NCBI RefSeq assembly: GCF_029227915.1
Contig: NC_079879.1
Location: 9,548,001 to 9,612,000 of the forward strand
Origin: Hydractinia symbiolongicarpus
Taxonomy: Eukaryota > Cnidaria > Hydrozoa > Anthoathecata > Hydractiniidae
Direction: 5' to 3'
Length of the DNA: 64,000 bases
Below the pieces are notes generated by a model, which saw only the letters and a list, made by a program, of their open reading frames with translations, ran no database searches and had not been told where the DNA came from. Both the position numbers and the translations under genes were made by a program. Of the stretch, positions 10,166 to 20,843 are shown in pieces. The stretch's first letter is position 1. Each line of letters starts with the position of its first letter.

Positions 10166-12212
10166 CGACTTTGATAAAATAGCTCTGAGATATACGAGTG
10201 ATCTTACATTACGTGAGTACCACCGAATAAAACTTCAGAGGGTGTTTTGTAATATAAGTGGGAAATCTCGTAATTAAGCTAAATAACTGGTTATCAAGGA
10301 AAAACCGAAGATTATATTCGCGACGAAGTTTAACCCCATAGGTCCGACTATAGAAGAAATAACCAACCGTTTTCTCCCAATTTTACAACAAAATCCTTCG
10401 TTAAATGAATTATTTGCTCCAGTTATGTTTGTCAACAAAAGAGAAAGCAATTTGTCCAGTGTATTGATGAGGAGCGATACCTATGACATTTAAAGTGATC
10501 TGATTGAGAAACAGAAGCGTAGTTATTCAAAATGTGGTAGTCACTCACGTAAGCACTTTGTGTTGCCAACAACGTTCGTCGTGAAACTCCTTGTAAGTCG
10601 AAAGACGTAGTTTATGTACCTTAAGGGAATTACTTTTCGCGAGAGCTAGTTTTCTTGAGATATTTTTAAGCAAAAAAATAATTTTCGCAAGAATTAATTT
10701 TCGCAAAGCAACCGAAACATGCGTAAAACCGAATGTTGATTCAGCAAATCTTGTTAGTAAATTAAAAAACGCACATAAAAAAAAAAGTTAAAAATTGCAG
10801 ATTAGTCCGTCTCTTTATTAATAACTGTTCTGAGGACTCGTTATCAAATTTGAAATTTGTAATTGTGGTTGCGTTGAATAACACAGATATGCTGTCAAGA
10901 GTGACGTCTATTCTCTTTTAGTGGAAAGGAAAAAACTTTGGATTGGTGTATAGGTAACTCAACATAAAATATAGAAGGGTAGAAATGATTGTTGTCAAAA
11001 AAAAAATTAAAATGTTGTTAAAGGTAATTGTTTCTAAAAAGTTTTTTTTCACTTGTCTCTTAGTGCATTCCTGCGTCCATGTTTTACTCTCCTTCGGCTG
11101 TGTTTGTTACACATCACACCTTGGTTAAGGGGGATTTTCACGAAGCGAATTGAACGGCGAATTCGATGGCGAATTCGATGGCGAATCGTAATCTACCTTT
11201 CGTTTTTCTATTAAAATAATAGAAAGCAAGCTAGATCCAACCTCGTCCTCGTCGGAGTGGCCGCTTTATCAACAAGGCAAAATGCCCTGGGAACGAGCTT
11301 GAAGCTAGATCAATATAACGTATAGAATAACATGTTCCCATAAACATCTAGCACTTTTCCTTTTCTTATTTCTTACCTTTTGCATATTTTACTCCTTATG
11401 TAAATTTATTAGACTCATTTAAATCAAATTTTCAGTTCCTCTTTACACTCCTACGCTTCTTAAAAAACCGGAAGAGAAAAGAGAGTGGTCACTCCTTCTT
11501 ACAGGCTGAGGGTCGGGCAGCACTTTTAGGCAGCACCAAACCTTGTCACCTTGACCCTAGGATGACTAGGAGTTACCTTTACCCGAGGGCAACCATGGTC
11601 GTGCACTCTCGTCAAACGATTGTACACGAAATTTTTGATAACCGACCCCGATCACGGACCACGTTATTAGCATACATCCTCACACTGGTAGATGAGTTCA
11701 AAAATTATTCCTATATTACTTGTGGCTAGATATCACAGATTCTTAAGCGAGGGTTTCTTACATTTCTTCAAGGGGATTTCCTTAAATCAAATTTATCATT
11801 TCTGTCATTTCATCTAAACTTCCAAACGTTCACTTATTTATACAGTTTAAATGATATAAGGGAATTCCCCCACATTTTTTCTATTTTGCTTTCATGACAT
11901 TATTTAAAATGATTTTTTTAAAGTGAAAACAATTAAGAATTCTGTGTACACAACGTGTTTAGCCTAAATTCCTTCATATATATTACAAGAAAAAAACAAT
12001 TTAGTTTAAAATTACTAAGGAATCCTTTTCTAACAATTTTTTATTCCTTTTTAAGAGTATATGCATGTATATCTTAAATTCCCTTCAATAAATAACCTCT
12101 TTTATGTACTGATTAAACACCTCACTAATCCAAAAAATTCATTTAACAAACAAGACTACTTACAAGGTATAGTAAAGGAACAGTTTATGCGTAGTGAATT
12201 AGTAATTAAGAG
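10166..12212. other. Intergenic, repeat-poor stretch with a few small repeats
   Basis: No gene is recognised. Visible items: a cluster of TTCGCGA/TTTTCGCAA words at 10640-10710, a three-fold GCGAATTCGATG repeat at about 11150-11185, a short foldback (11241-11298), and a more GC-rich patch at 11470-11690 that could be an old SINE but shows no convincing pol III boxes. Confidence 0.4.
11241..11298. repeat. Short foldback repeat, CCTCGTCC...GGGAACGAG family
   Basis: Left arm CCTCGTCCTCGTCGG, right arm GGCAAAATGCCCTGGGAACGAG. It belongs to the dispersed family that is complete at 28376-28485 and also present at 46518-46579. Imperfect copy. Confidence 0.5.
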
Positions 12213-12690
12213 TAGTCGGTAAGCCCGTGGAAAAACAGACTTAGGCAAAAGAACAATGGTAGCTGGTAATGGTAGGTTTTTCATAAGTTTTAATGACGCA
12301 AGCAGGGCACTAACAAAATTTTATTTCAAGAAATTTGTTTTCCCTGTTGCTTTTTATATGCAGAACTTAAAAGGCTTATGTAGGAAATGTATATGATTGT
12401 ATGCCTTAACGAACTGTTAAGGTGGTGTCAGAGGTTTACAATTTTATTGACGTCGGCAAAGATCTGTCAAAACGCAGAAACATTTTTTCAGGAATTTGTA
12501 TACCTGTTGCCTCTATTGAATACAGATTGAAGCTATGAACAAGAAAATGTATAGGATCGTACTTTTGACGAAAGGTTACAGAAATGTTGGGATGTAAAGC
12601 TTTTCTAATGACGTCATCAACCCTTCTTTTCTAAAACAAGTGGGTTGATCAAGATGGTCCCTAGTTACCTACGCAGGAGATTATGTCAGT
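12213..12690 (-). mobile_element. Non-autonomous Helitron-like element, truncated, minus orientation
   Basis: It begins at its 3' end with the inverse of the family terminus (AGTCGGTAAGCCCGTGGAAAAACAGACTTAGGC). It then carries, inverted, the internal modules shared with the copies to the right: GACGTCGGCAAAG, the AATGTATAGGATCGTA block, TGACGTCATCAACCC and CCCTAGTTACCTACGCAGG. The 5' half beyond that block is missing. Orientation is opposite to the adjacent tandem pair. Confidence 0.65.
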
Positions 12691-12743
12691 TCTTTTCGCC
12701 TGTTTCCTAGTTATTATACCTTAAACTTGAAAGTCCAATGTAA

Positions 12744-13324
12744 TCTATATAATAATACGCCATTTCCGTGTGTCTGTCTGTCACTTTTGCAAAGTGGATT
12801 ACATTCTTCAAAATTTTCTTTAACAAATTCTATAAAACATCATCGTCTATAAATTTGTTCTGTAAATTATTAAACTTTGACGTTAAAGCAATATTGACGT
12901 CAAAGGAAAGTATATTAAGATTAGTGAAGCCATTGTATGCACTTTTAAATTTAAGGCTAAATAACTTGGAAAGGGTGGAAATAACTAACGCCATCTCCTG
13001 CGTGGGTAACTAGGGACTACCTGAGACCAATTTGGGTAAGTTTTCCAAACCTGGGTCACCGAATCCGTTTCGGAATGGACGGGTTAATGACGTCATATAA
13101 AAACCCTAATATCTCTGCATCCATTTGTCAAAAGTACACGATCCTATACATTTTCTTGATCAGCGTTTCAAGATCTATACGATGAAGGTAACAGGTATAC
13201 ATATTTCTGAAAAATTTTTTATTGTGTTTTGAAAGGTCTCTGTGATGTCAGCAAAATTTAAATGAGGGTTGTTTTTCTCTGTTATCCTGCCTAAGTGGAT
13301 TTTTCCATGGGCCTTATCGACTAG
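12744..13324 (+). mobile_element. Non-autonomous Helitron-like element, copy A
   Basis: The 5' end starts TCTATATAATAATACGCC followed by a GTGTGTCTGTCTGTC stretch. The 3' end is AAGTGGATTTTTCCATGGG, then CCTTATCGACTAG. It has the expected Helitron signature: a 5' TC, no inverted repeats or target duplication, and a small GTGGA/TCCA hairpin about a dozen bases before a terminal CTAG. Internal modules include the CGTGGGTAACTAGGGAC block, GGGTAAGTTTTCCAAACCTGGG and a GACGTCAT-containing block. Only 581 bp, with no Rep/helicase gene, so it would depend on an autonomous partner. Confidence 0.75.
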
Positions 13325-14056
13325 TCTATATGATAATACGCTAAGTGTGTCTGTCTGTGTGTCTGTGACAGGCAAAGTGGATGTTTTCATTTTCCTTTGA
13401 TGTTGCCGAAAAATGCACCTCTAATATGTCAAATTTTCTGACGTTACGGCGCGACGTCAATAACACCACTTTAACGTCAATATCCTATATTAAATTAATG
13501 AAGCCATTACAGTGCACCTAAAACTTTGAGGCTAAATAACTTGGAAACGAGTTGGTGACGTCAATGATTTTTCACCGCGCGGGTAACTAGGGACCACCTT
13601 GGACCAATTTGGGTAAGTTTCCCAAACCTGGGTCCCCGGATCCGTTTTAGAATGGACGGGTTGATGACGTCATCAAAAAATCTTTAAACCCTAATATCTC
13701 TGCAACCGTTTGTCAAAGATATATGATCCTATATATTTTCTTGATCATCGTTTCAAGGTCTATACGATGAAGGTAACAGGGATATAAATTTCTGAAAATT
13801 TTTTTTGCGTTTTAACGGGCCATTGCTGACGTCAGCAAAATTTTTAAACCCTTTTATGTCTTTTGTTGTTCGTAGAAAAGTTATGATCCTATATTATTTT
13901 GATCAGCGTTTCAACCTCTACACGTTACAGGCAACGAATAAACTAAATTTCGCCAATTTTTTTTTTATTTTGGATTTGCAATGCTGACGACAGCAAACCA
14001 ACATTTTCAATGTCCTATTGCCTAAGTGGATTTCTCCACGGGTTTTTATCGACTAG
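13325..14056 (+). mobile_element. Non-autonomous Helitron-like element, copy B, head-to-tail with copy A
   Basis: It starts with TCTATATGATAATACGCTAAG directly after the terminal CTAG of copy A and ends ATTTCTCCACGGGTTTTTATCGACTAG at 14056. It shares the GGGTAACTAGGGACCACCTT, CCAAACCTGGGTCCCCGG and GACGTCAT modules with copy A, and has an extra GCTGACG... segment near its 3' end. The exact junction, with no intervening base, is what tandem insertion of Helitrons looks like. Confidence 0.75.
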
Positions 14057-14155
14057 TAGCTTCACTAATTTAATAAAAACATTGACGTCAATTTGATTTA
14101 TCAACGTCGCGACGTAACGACAAAATTAGTATTTTGTCGGTTAGCAATTAATATA

Positions 14156-14991
14156 CAGTTGACTCCCTCTAATTCGAATCTCTATATTTCGAATATTTCA
14201 ATAATTCGAACAAGTGCTCCGTCACGTCAATTTCCCTTAAGAAACTCTAATAAAAACTTTCTACAATTCGAATTTCTTTAATTCAAACCTTTTTCTAATT
14301 CGAAGAGTTTTTCAGTCCCTTCAGTACGATGCTCTCCCTAATTCGAATTTTAGAGTGTTTTTTATATAGAGTTTCGTTTTTGTGTAAATTTGGAAAATAA
14401 AGATTGAATGAATCTTGAATTATATTTTTGATTTCCGCCGGCGAAGGCGGAATCTTTAATATCGCCTGAGAAGATAGATAGATAGATAGATATTATCCAA
14501 TGAACATTACTTTATTTTAAAGTTTATAATCGAAAGTTAAAGCTCGTGCAGTGTAGCATAATGAAGATCGTCTTATAATGCGCCATCTTTGATGTTATAT
14601 AATTACATCATTTCCTTCTGTACTACAATTTTGTAAGCACGTAGACTAAAGCTATATTCAGCAGAACTAATTATTTATCAATGAATTATAACTTAAAGAG
14701 GAATTGTTGAGGCTGGATTTTTTTGGTGAAAGATAATGTATTTTAGCTATAAAATTGTGACATGTATGTCACAATTTGATATCTTTTTTCAGATTATTGC
14801 TAATGGCGGAAATCTTTAAGCCGCAGGGCTTCTTGTCTTGATTTTGAAATTAACGTAATTTCTCTCTGTAATTCGAATTTTCACTCTCGGAAGCTGAAAG
14901 TTCGAGTTACAGAGACTTTCTATAATTTGAATCTCTCTATAATTTGAACAAAATTTTTTCCCCCGAAATTCGAATTAGGGAGAGTGAACTG
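14156..14991. mobile_element. pogo/Tigger-like MITE with TA target duplication
   Basis: The left end is CAGTTGACTCCCTCTAATTC and the right end is its inverse, GAATTAGGGAGAGTGAACTG. TA dinucleotides flank both (tataCAGT...ACTGtata), as expected for Tc1/mariner-superfamily elements. Several subterminal AATTCGAA words repeat. No transposase frame is present in the 836 bp. The centre contains a CCGCCGGCGAAGGCGG palindrome at about 14436 and a GATA microsatellite at about 14475, possibly a nested insertion running to about 14840. Confidence 0.85.
14474..14495. repeat. GATA microsatellite
   Basis: About five GATA units inside the MITE, following GCCTGAGAA. Confidence 0.85.
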
Positions 14992-14999
14992 TATAGTTT

Positions 15000-15737
15000 A
15001 AAGTTCGAATTCATTCTACACGCTTAGATAGGTACAAAAACTTGTCTTATATTCTTCATTTAATATGCTAAAATTTTTAAATCGATGTAGGGCTTTAAGC
15101 TCATTACACTCTACAGCATCATATGTACACTGGCAAATCTGACGGTCAAGTCAAGCTGGGCTTACGCAACGTGTTTTAATTGACCTTCTTACGCACTACC
15201 TTGAGTTGTACCATGGCATTCCAAAAACTGTTACAAAAAACTTAACCTTGCGAAGGCTGTGGCATTTGTAAACAACGAAATGTATCCGTGATTGCAAACT
15301 ACTTACAACTATATCTTTTTATGAGAGGAGAACAACTGGTTATTTTGGCCTGGTTAGTGTCTCTTAACCATAGTCCTTTTGATAAAGTGTTTTTCTTCTG
15401 TGACAACGACGTTGCTTCTATGCCATGGCAAAAAGCATGTTCGTTGAGTGCAGCCTTTTCAAAATGGAATCTTTTTTGCATGAAGAGAATTTATATATAA
15501 ACAAAACCTTACGAAAGGAAAAAACACGCAAGGAATCTTATTTACATAAAAAACGTTTACATGTGAATAAAGCTTTTCTATTCGATATTGATTAAAACGG
15601 TATCGACTTTCAAATTAAAATTTATGAACGACTTTTTTTAATTGCTGATAACTGTTGCTATAGGATTTTATTTTCACAATAAAATTGTGCACAAGAAATA
15701 TAATTTTAGAATTGCATATGAATCACGTGAATGGATG
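15000..15737. other. Intergenic, 3' flank of the methyltransferase
   Basis: Overlapping short frames at 15288-15500 occur on both strands but have no family resemblance. Nothing else is recognised. Confidence 0.4.
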
Positions 15738-16526
15738 TTATGCTAAAGCACCAACATCATTTTTGTGATTGTTGGGTTTCTTCACCAGAACTTCGATCAA
15801 TTTAAACCTTTTGAGGTACTCGCCATTTTGGTTTTGCTCAAATTTTATATCGGTTTTGTGTTTCTCATATAGTTCGAAAATGTCGATGTTACAATTAGCC
15901 GAAGCATTCATCCATGATAATAATTGATCAAGTGTTTGAAAAGCAGTAATATGTTCTATGGTCTGTATTTCCACAATCTCAAACATATACTGAGATACCT
16001 TCTCTTTATATTCGTTTAAAGAGGAATATTCCGCATTCATAATATGAGCAACTTTTTCTTTATCTTCTACAAAGTTATAGATATGTTTTGCCCCCTTAGG
16101 TAACTGTAACAAACAACAAAAACCAAAGGTACCACCAGGTTTGAGTAGGGTGAAAACATTTTGGATTGTTTTCCACTTTTCCTCGTTTTTCATCCAATGC
16201 AAGACAAAATTTGAACAAACAATGTCAAAATGTTGGAGGTCTGTTTCCATATTTCCACCATTTATGCATATAAAGTCTAAATTTGGAACTTGTGAAAATG
16301 CCTCTTTAGCAAGATTTATCCTGCCTTCATCAGGATCAATACCAAGAACGTACCCATCCTTTCCCACAAGATCAACCAAAAGTTTAGTTAAATTACCAGG
16401 TCCACAACCAACATCAAGGCACCTAAATCCGGTATTTACACCTAACTTTGATACTAACTTTTCAAATACTTCTTTCTGCATGAGATCGTTATGTTTTAAA
16501 TAGTCGCTTGCGTTGCTCGTCGACAT
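15738..16526 (-). CDS. Class I SAM-dependent methyltransferase
   Basis: Single-exon ORF of 262 aa; the start ATG ends at 16526. A Rossmann-type methyltransferase domain fills about residues 30-150. Motif I is CLDVGCGPGN (36-45), the acidic adenosine-binding loop is GIDPDEG (62-68), motif IV is FDIVCSNFVLHW (100-111), and LKPGGTFGF (128-136) gives the later strand. The C-terminal 110 residues form a variable cap. Overall design and length resemble the juvenile-hormone-acid or trans-aconitate methyltransferase-like proteins (Methyltransf_11/25 group), which methylate small carboxylic acids. The substrate here cannot be told. No signal peptide, so probably cytosolic. A decayed paralogue lies at 9845-10165, and the upstream flank is tandemly duplicated (16562-16930). 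Confidence 0.88.
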   Translation of the reverse strand: MSTSNASDYLKHNDLMQKEVFEKLVSKLGVNTGFRCLDVGCGPGNLTKLLVDLVGKDGYVLGIDPDEGRINLAKEAFSQVPNLDFICINGGNMETDLQHFDIVCSNFVLHWMKNEEKWKTIQNVFTLLKPGGTFGFCCLLQLPKGAKHIYNFVEDKEKVAHIMNAEYSSLNEYKEKVSQYMFEIVEIQTIEHITAFQTLDQLLSWMNASANCNIDIFELYEKHKTDIKFEQNQNGEYLKRFKLIEVLVKKPNNHKNDVGALA

Positions 16527-16561
16527 CTTGCTTACAAGAGCGCATGCGAAAAAATCTTTTA

Positions 16562-16930
16562 ATGTTTGTTTTATCTATAATTTGATCTATAATTTTTTTG
16601 AAATTCATAGTTATGCATTATTCGTTATGACAGGATCAATTAAACATCATAATAACACTTTTTTGACAACAACACGCCTTTAATAGTATTTACTAAAGAG
16701 ATTAACATGTATAAATTTGATAGACAAAAATAATAACTAACTGTTTACTAAATCTGTTAATGCTTGTTTTAATGAAACTTATTTCATATACAATCTTGAT
16801 TAGCGCTCTGAAAGGATCAAATAACCATTTATATCATCATAAGAACTCTTTTTTGACCACAAAACGCCTTCAATGATATTTACTGAAGCGATTAACGTGG
16901 ATAAATTTTAATGACAATAATAAAAACTAG
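16562..16930. repeat. Tandem direct duplication, about 180-bp unit, upstream of the methyltransferase
   Basis: Unit 1 (about 16562-16745) and unit 2 (about 16755-16930) share GGATCAA, CATCATAA, a CTTTTTTGAC...CAAAACGCCTT-like block, TATTTACT, GATTAACATGTATAAATTT versus GATTAACGTGGATAAATTT, and AATAATAA...ACTA. Moderately diverged. It sits in the presumed promoter region of the methyltransferase. Confidence 0.75.
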
Positions 16931-17150
16931 TTGATAAGGCCCGTGGAAAAATCCACTTAGGCAGAGTAACAATAGAAAAGAGAACCGTCACTTGAATTTC
17001 GGTGACGTCCGCAAAGTCTCACAAATATACAAAAGAATTTTTTTTAGAAATTTGTTTAGCCCGTGCCCCTATCTGTAGAGCTTCAAACACTGATGAAAAA
17101 GTGTATAGGTTGTGACGTTCATAACTGCAAGATATGTAGTTTTGTTTGAA
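16927..17150 (-). mobile_element. Helitron-like 3' end fragment, minus orientation
   Basis: It starts with the inverse of the family terminus: CTAGTTGATAAGGCCCGTGG, then AAAAATCCACTTAGGC. Internal family words follow (GTGACGTCCGCAAAG, then GTGTATAGGTTGTGACG). The element is lost after about 220 bp. Confidence 0.7.
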
Positions 17151-17294
17151 AAAAACCTGCAATTGCTTAGAAAAACAAACAATAAGATCATTCACAACTC
17201 ACAAAAACAGGTCACTCATCAGATGTTTACAAAGAAGAAGTGTCTTGTTTTCATTCCAATGATCCAATCAGAGTATTAAAGGCTAAAGGTATTT

Positions 17295-17541
17295 AATAAA
17301 AATCGCTGCGATCTTATTATTACTAGTTAGTTTAGGTAATATGCAGTGTCTGAATTTTTTTCCTTAGTATTAAGGAGGATTAAATTGCCATTATTACCCA
17401 CAAAAGGTATAGAAATGAAGGTAGAAACGCAGAAAACAACAAGTTGAAGTTGATTAAAAAAAGCACTGCGATCTTATTATTGATACTTGGTTTCGTAAGA
17501 CTGCAGTGTCTGAATTTTATTGCCCAAAAAAGGTATAGAAA
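17295..17541. repeat. Pair of direct repeats, about 95-120 bp
   Basis: The words CTGCGATCTTATTATT, GCAGTGTCTGAATTTT and AAAGGTATAGAAAT occur in order at about 17300-17415 and again at about 17460-17541. The second copy is shorter through an internal deletion. Confidence 0.7.
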
Positions 17542-17549
17542 TTAATTAA

Positions 17550-18525
17550 AAACAAAAAAATGCTGTGCATATTAACAATCGCGAAGGAGAAGCGATGTTT
17601 TTGTGTAGAAACAAATTTATATTATATCATGAATAATTAATGAAGGTTAAAATAAGAGATCAATTTGGACATTTTTTCCGCACTATATGAATATAGTGTG
17701 TATAAAAGTAATTGTTTTAACCACCTTCAAAAGACGTTGAATTGACGATGAGCCGAGATGAAATCAAACTATGGCGCTTATTAGTTTATTATTACTTCTA
17801 CATCTAGCTAACCTTGTTAACCCTATTCAGGTTTGGGAGGGGCAAAAATGCACTACCCTTCCGTTTTTTTAGTTTTTACTTTTGTTGAAATTTCCAATCA
17901 TTTCTCTTTTTGACGTTATATCATCGAACGTTTTTCTTCTTTAAAACAAATATTTCTGACAACAACATAAACCTTTTATACTCGCTCGACAAACACAGTT
18001 TTGTTTTTTACATTTTAGATTCGAATTATCATACGAATTCGATGGTTTTTTTAAAAAAGAAAGCAAACTCGGTCCCAGAACACAAAAATGATAGGAGAAA
18101 CAAAGACGTTTTAATCTAATGATTGAGGACATTGTTTGAAATAACTTTTGTCAGGATAACTTTGAAAAAGAGACAACCTCCTTTGCTTCGGTTTTCTTTT
18201 TTCAGTTGATAAACTTTGTTTCCGTGAGATATGGCGCGCACATGGCAAACCGGGGGTAAAATTAAGTTATTCTATCTATAACCACCAACGGGATTTTTAA
18301 AACAAAAAAACATTTAGAAATAAAATAAAAATTAGATTCTATAAAATAAAAAAATAGTTTTATTTTTAAAAGTAATAAGAAAGGAGAATTAAACGTTTAA
18401 AAAAAGTAACCCCCTGATTTGCGTTTTTTTTTAACTTGGTAAATTTTAGCGTAACGCCAAGTCATAAAAAAGTGACCCGTGATTTCCTTGTCGTGGGCTC
18501 ACAGTTTTATTCACGCAAGGGAATT
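17550..18525. other. Intergenic, nothing recognised
   Basis: AT-rich, no supported gene. A pair of overlapping short frames at 17910-18132 has no family resemblance. Confidence 0.4.
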
Positions 18526-18526
18526 A

Positions 18527-18600
18527 ATCTCTATTATAATAGCCGTATTCCGTCTGTCTGTCTCTGCGCGGAACCCCTGCTGAGTTAGAAAATGATGTTA
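18527..18600 (+). mobile_element. Possible Helitron 5' end of a second family
   Basis: TCTCTATTATAATAGCCGTATTCCGTCTGTCTGTC resembles the 5' terminus of the Helitron copies nearby. An inverse example occurs at about 28890-28945 (GACAGACAGACAGAGTC... followed by CATTATAATATAG). The 3' ends were not located. Confidence 0.4.
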
Positions 18601-19029
18601 CGGAAACACGAATATCAAATGTGATATATTTTTATCCAATTTGTTGTTGTTTGTTTCTCGAATGACCAAATTTAAATTCTTTCTTTCATAACTTTTATCG
18701 CTATCATTATTTTTTTAAACATATTTATACAGACTTGCTTTGCCAGAGAAAATAATATTTCTGTTCTAAATAAAGGACCTGTTAAATTAAACTCAATAAT
18801 TATAAGACAATGATGGAAACCTATTTAATGACAATATGTAAAAATCTTGTAAAAATCTTGTAAAAGGACATCATCAGGGTTGGGAGAACAAAAATTGTCA
18901 CGACCTGTGAATCGCAAAAGACGATAAGACACACACAAAAATATTCTAAAGATCAGTAGAAGGGAGCTTGGATAGTAGATCACAGCATGCAATATATTTA
19001 TCATTTTTTAACTGCATTCAGCTCAAGCA

Positions 19030-19590
19030 CTTTCGTAGTATGAAAACAATATTTCTGTAATGTGACGCCAGATTTACCAAACTTACCAATGACTGCACGT
19101 GGACTTCTTTAAAAGCTTGAAGAAAGGACAACAATACGACCTGGTTGAAGTATTTGCTGTTCAGCTTGTGCATTCAAGTGGTCAGCTAAACATTCATCAC
19201 CATCAACACGAAGGTTGGTTTGATTTGCTCGAACATATTCTAAATTTTTACCTTCAACTTTAAGATAAGAATCAACAATTTTTTACCATGATAAATTGGG
19301 CTAAAATCTTCGCGGATAGCGAGACGGTAAGTAGAATACTGCAACATTGTTGCAGTGTTGCGAGTACAGGTTGCATGTTCACCAACATGGAGTATCTCTT
19401 TATGCCAACCTGGTTAACCCCTATGGAAAAATAGGGGATAAAACATTGGCTTCAAATTTGCAGATAATGTAAAAACATTTTGTAAAACACCCTCACGTGG
19501 GTAGTTACCGATTTGCAGGGGGAGCTCCATCTTTGCCAACAAAACTGCATCTACTTTGTCATGATATGGCAAGTTATATTGCCTTTGATT
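19030..19590 (-). pseudogene. Helitron Rep (helicase-like N-terminal) pseudogene fragment
   Basis: The minus strand, high to low, reads YNLPYHDKVDAVLLAK (about 19585), LQNVFTLSANLKPMFYPLFF (about 19470-19430, with a break near 19425), GWHKEILHVGEHATCTRN then TATMLQYSTYRLAIREDFSP (about 19405-19300), a frameshift, and then VDSYLKVEGKNLEYVRANQ, TNLRVDGDECLADHL and LQPGRIVVLSSSF (about 19270-19110). It ends near IGKFGKSGVTLQKYCF (about 19060). The order and wording match the Helitron_like_N region that precedes the HUH nuclease of Helitron Rep proteins. The HUH motif and the PIF1-type helicase are absent. It is the decayed remains of an autonomous Helitron, in the same region as the non-autonomous copies. 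Confidence 0.82.
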
Positions 19591-19929
19591 TTCTTCAATA
19601 ATAATTTTGATGCTTGTAAACTTAACACACTGTTAATTTTTTCCAAACAATTTACACGGACTGTTCGCACTTACTGCACTTCGCACTTATGTGATTGTTT
19701 TTGTGTCAAAAGGTAACCCAGTGTTCGAAAGTCAGCCGTTAATATTATTTCAGCATATCAATTTGCGTCATTTTGATCACGTGATGTACACAAACAAAAC
19801 TCGCAACAAAGAAGACAGACTTTTTCGGCAACTTTGAAAGAAAATTTCGGCGACTTCCAAAGAAAATTTACACATCCACTATGACCGTCACATACAGTTC
19901 GTATTATTGACAAACAGTTACGGAATTAT

Positions 19930-20290
19930 TGTGGTTTAAAGGTTTTTTGATAACTTTATCAACCCGTTCATTCCGAATTGGATTCGGGGACCCAGGTTTG
20001 GAAAACTTACCCAAATTGGTCCCAGTTGGCTCTTCGTTACCAACTTGGTGAAAAATGACTGACGAAAAATCACCTGGTTTCCAAGTTATTTAACCCTTAA
20101 GTTTTAAATGCATTGTAATGACTAATGTTAATACTTTCTTTTGACGTCAATTTTCCTTTTAAGATTAAAGTTCGGTAAATTACAGAACAAATTTATAGGT
20201 GATGTTTTATAGACTTTATCACAGAAATTGTAAAGAATATAATCCACTTTGCAAAAGTCACAGACAGACTCGTCCTTTATATATCCATCA
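19930..20290 (-). mobile_element. Helitron-like non-autonomous element, minus orientation, degraded
   Basis: It carries in inverse order the modules of copies A and B: TATCAACCCGTTCATTCC, CCCAGGTTTGGAAAACTTAC, CCAAGTTATTTA, TTGACGTCAATTTTCC, then AATCCACTTTGCAAAAGTCACAGACAGAC near its 5' end. The 3' hairpin and CTAG end are not visible; it may have been cut at about 19930. Confidence 0.65.
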
Positions 20291-20299
20291 CACCACCTT

Positions 20300-20843
20300 T
20301 AAGTACTTCAGGAATCTCTGATGCTGGTTTGTCTAAATAAAACTTAGAAATCTACAGACCTTTTGCTTTATAAACAACACAGGTAAGAGTTTTCTACTGG
20401 AAAATATATACACCATTTGGAGTATGCGAAGAAAAACAAAGAAGTTGTGTAGAAATTGCCATTTTTATATCTACCAAAACGGAATAATATACATTCTTTC
20501 TGCACTATAAACATCTAGTTAAAAACATATTACCAATAATAAGGGTAAAAATTCCTAAACATATATTTTTGATATATTCAAGTAATATATTCAAATAATG
20601 TTCTTCTTTATACAAATACTAAAAAACACAGTTATCGCATATCGCTGATATAGCTACATCATAGTCAGTGACAAATTTAACAAAATAACGAATTTATATT
20701 TTGTATTTACTGTTAGAAACGATATTTAAGACTGGCATGTGTTGCAAGTGGTTAAGTTAAACAAAAATACTCTTTTTATTGAAATTGTTATTTATTAAAT
20801 TAACTTCAGAAATAAAATGTCTTCTGTCTCTTCCACTTTCATA
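20300..20843. other. Intergenic, nothing recognised
   Basis: AT-rich DNA between the Helitron fragment and the membrane-protein relic. Confidence 0.4.

Noticed and set aside
11470-11690. Possible SINE in a GC-richer patch
   Set aside because: No convincing A/B boxes, no tail, and no second copy in the window.
16141-16503. Plus-strand ORF opposite the methyltransferase
   Set aside because: Shadow of the minus-strand gene, which has all methyltransferase motifs.
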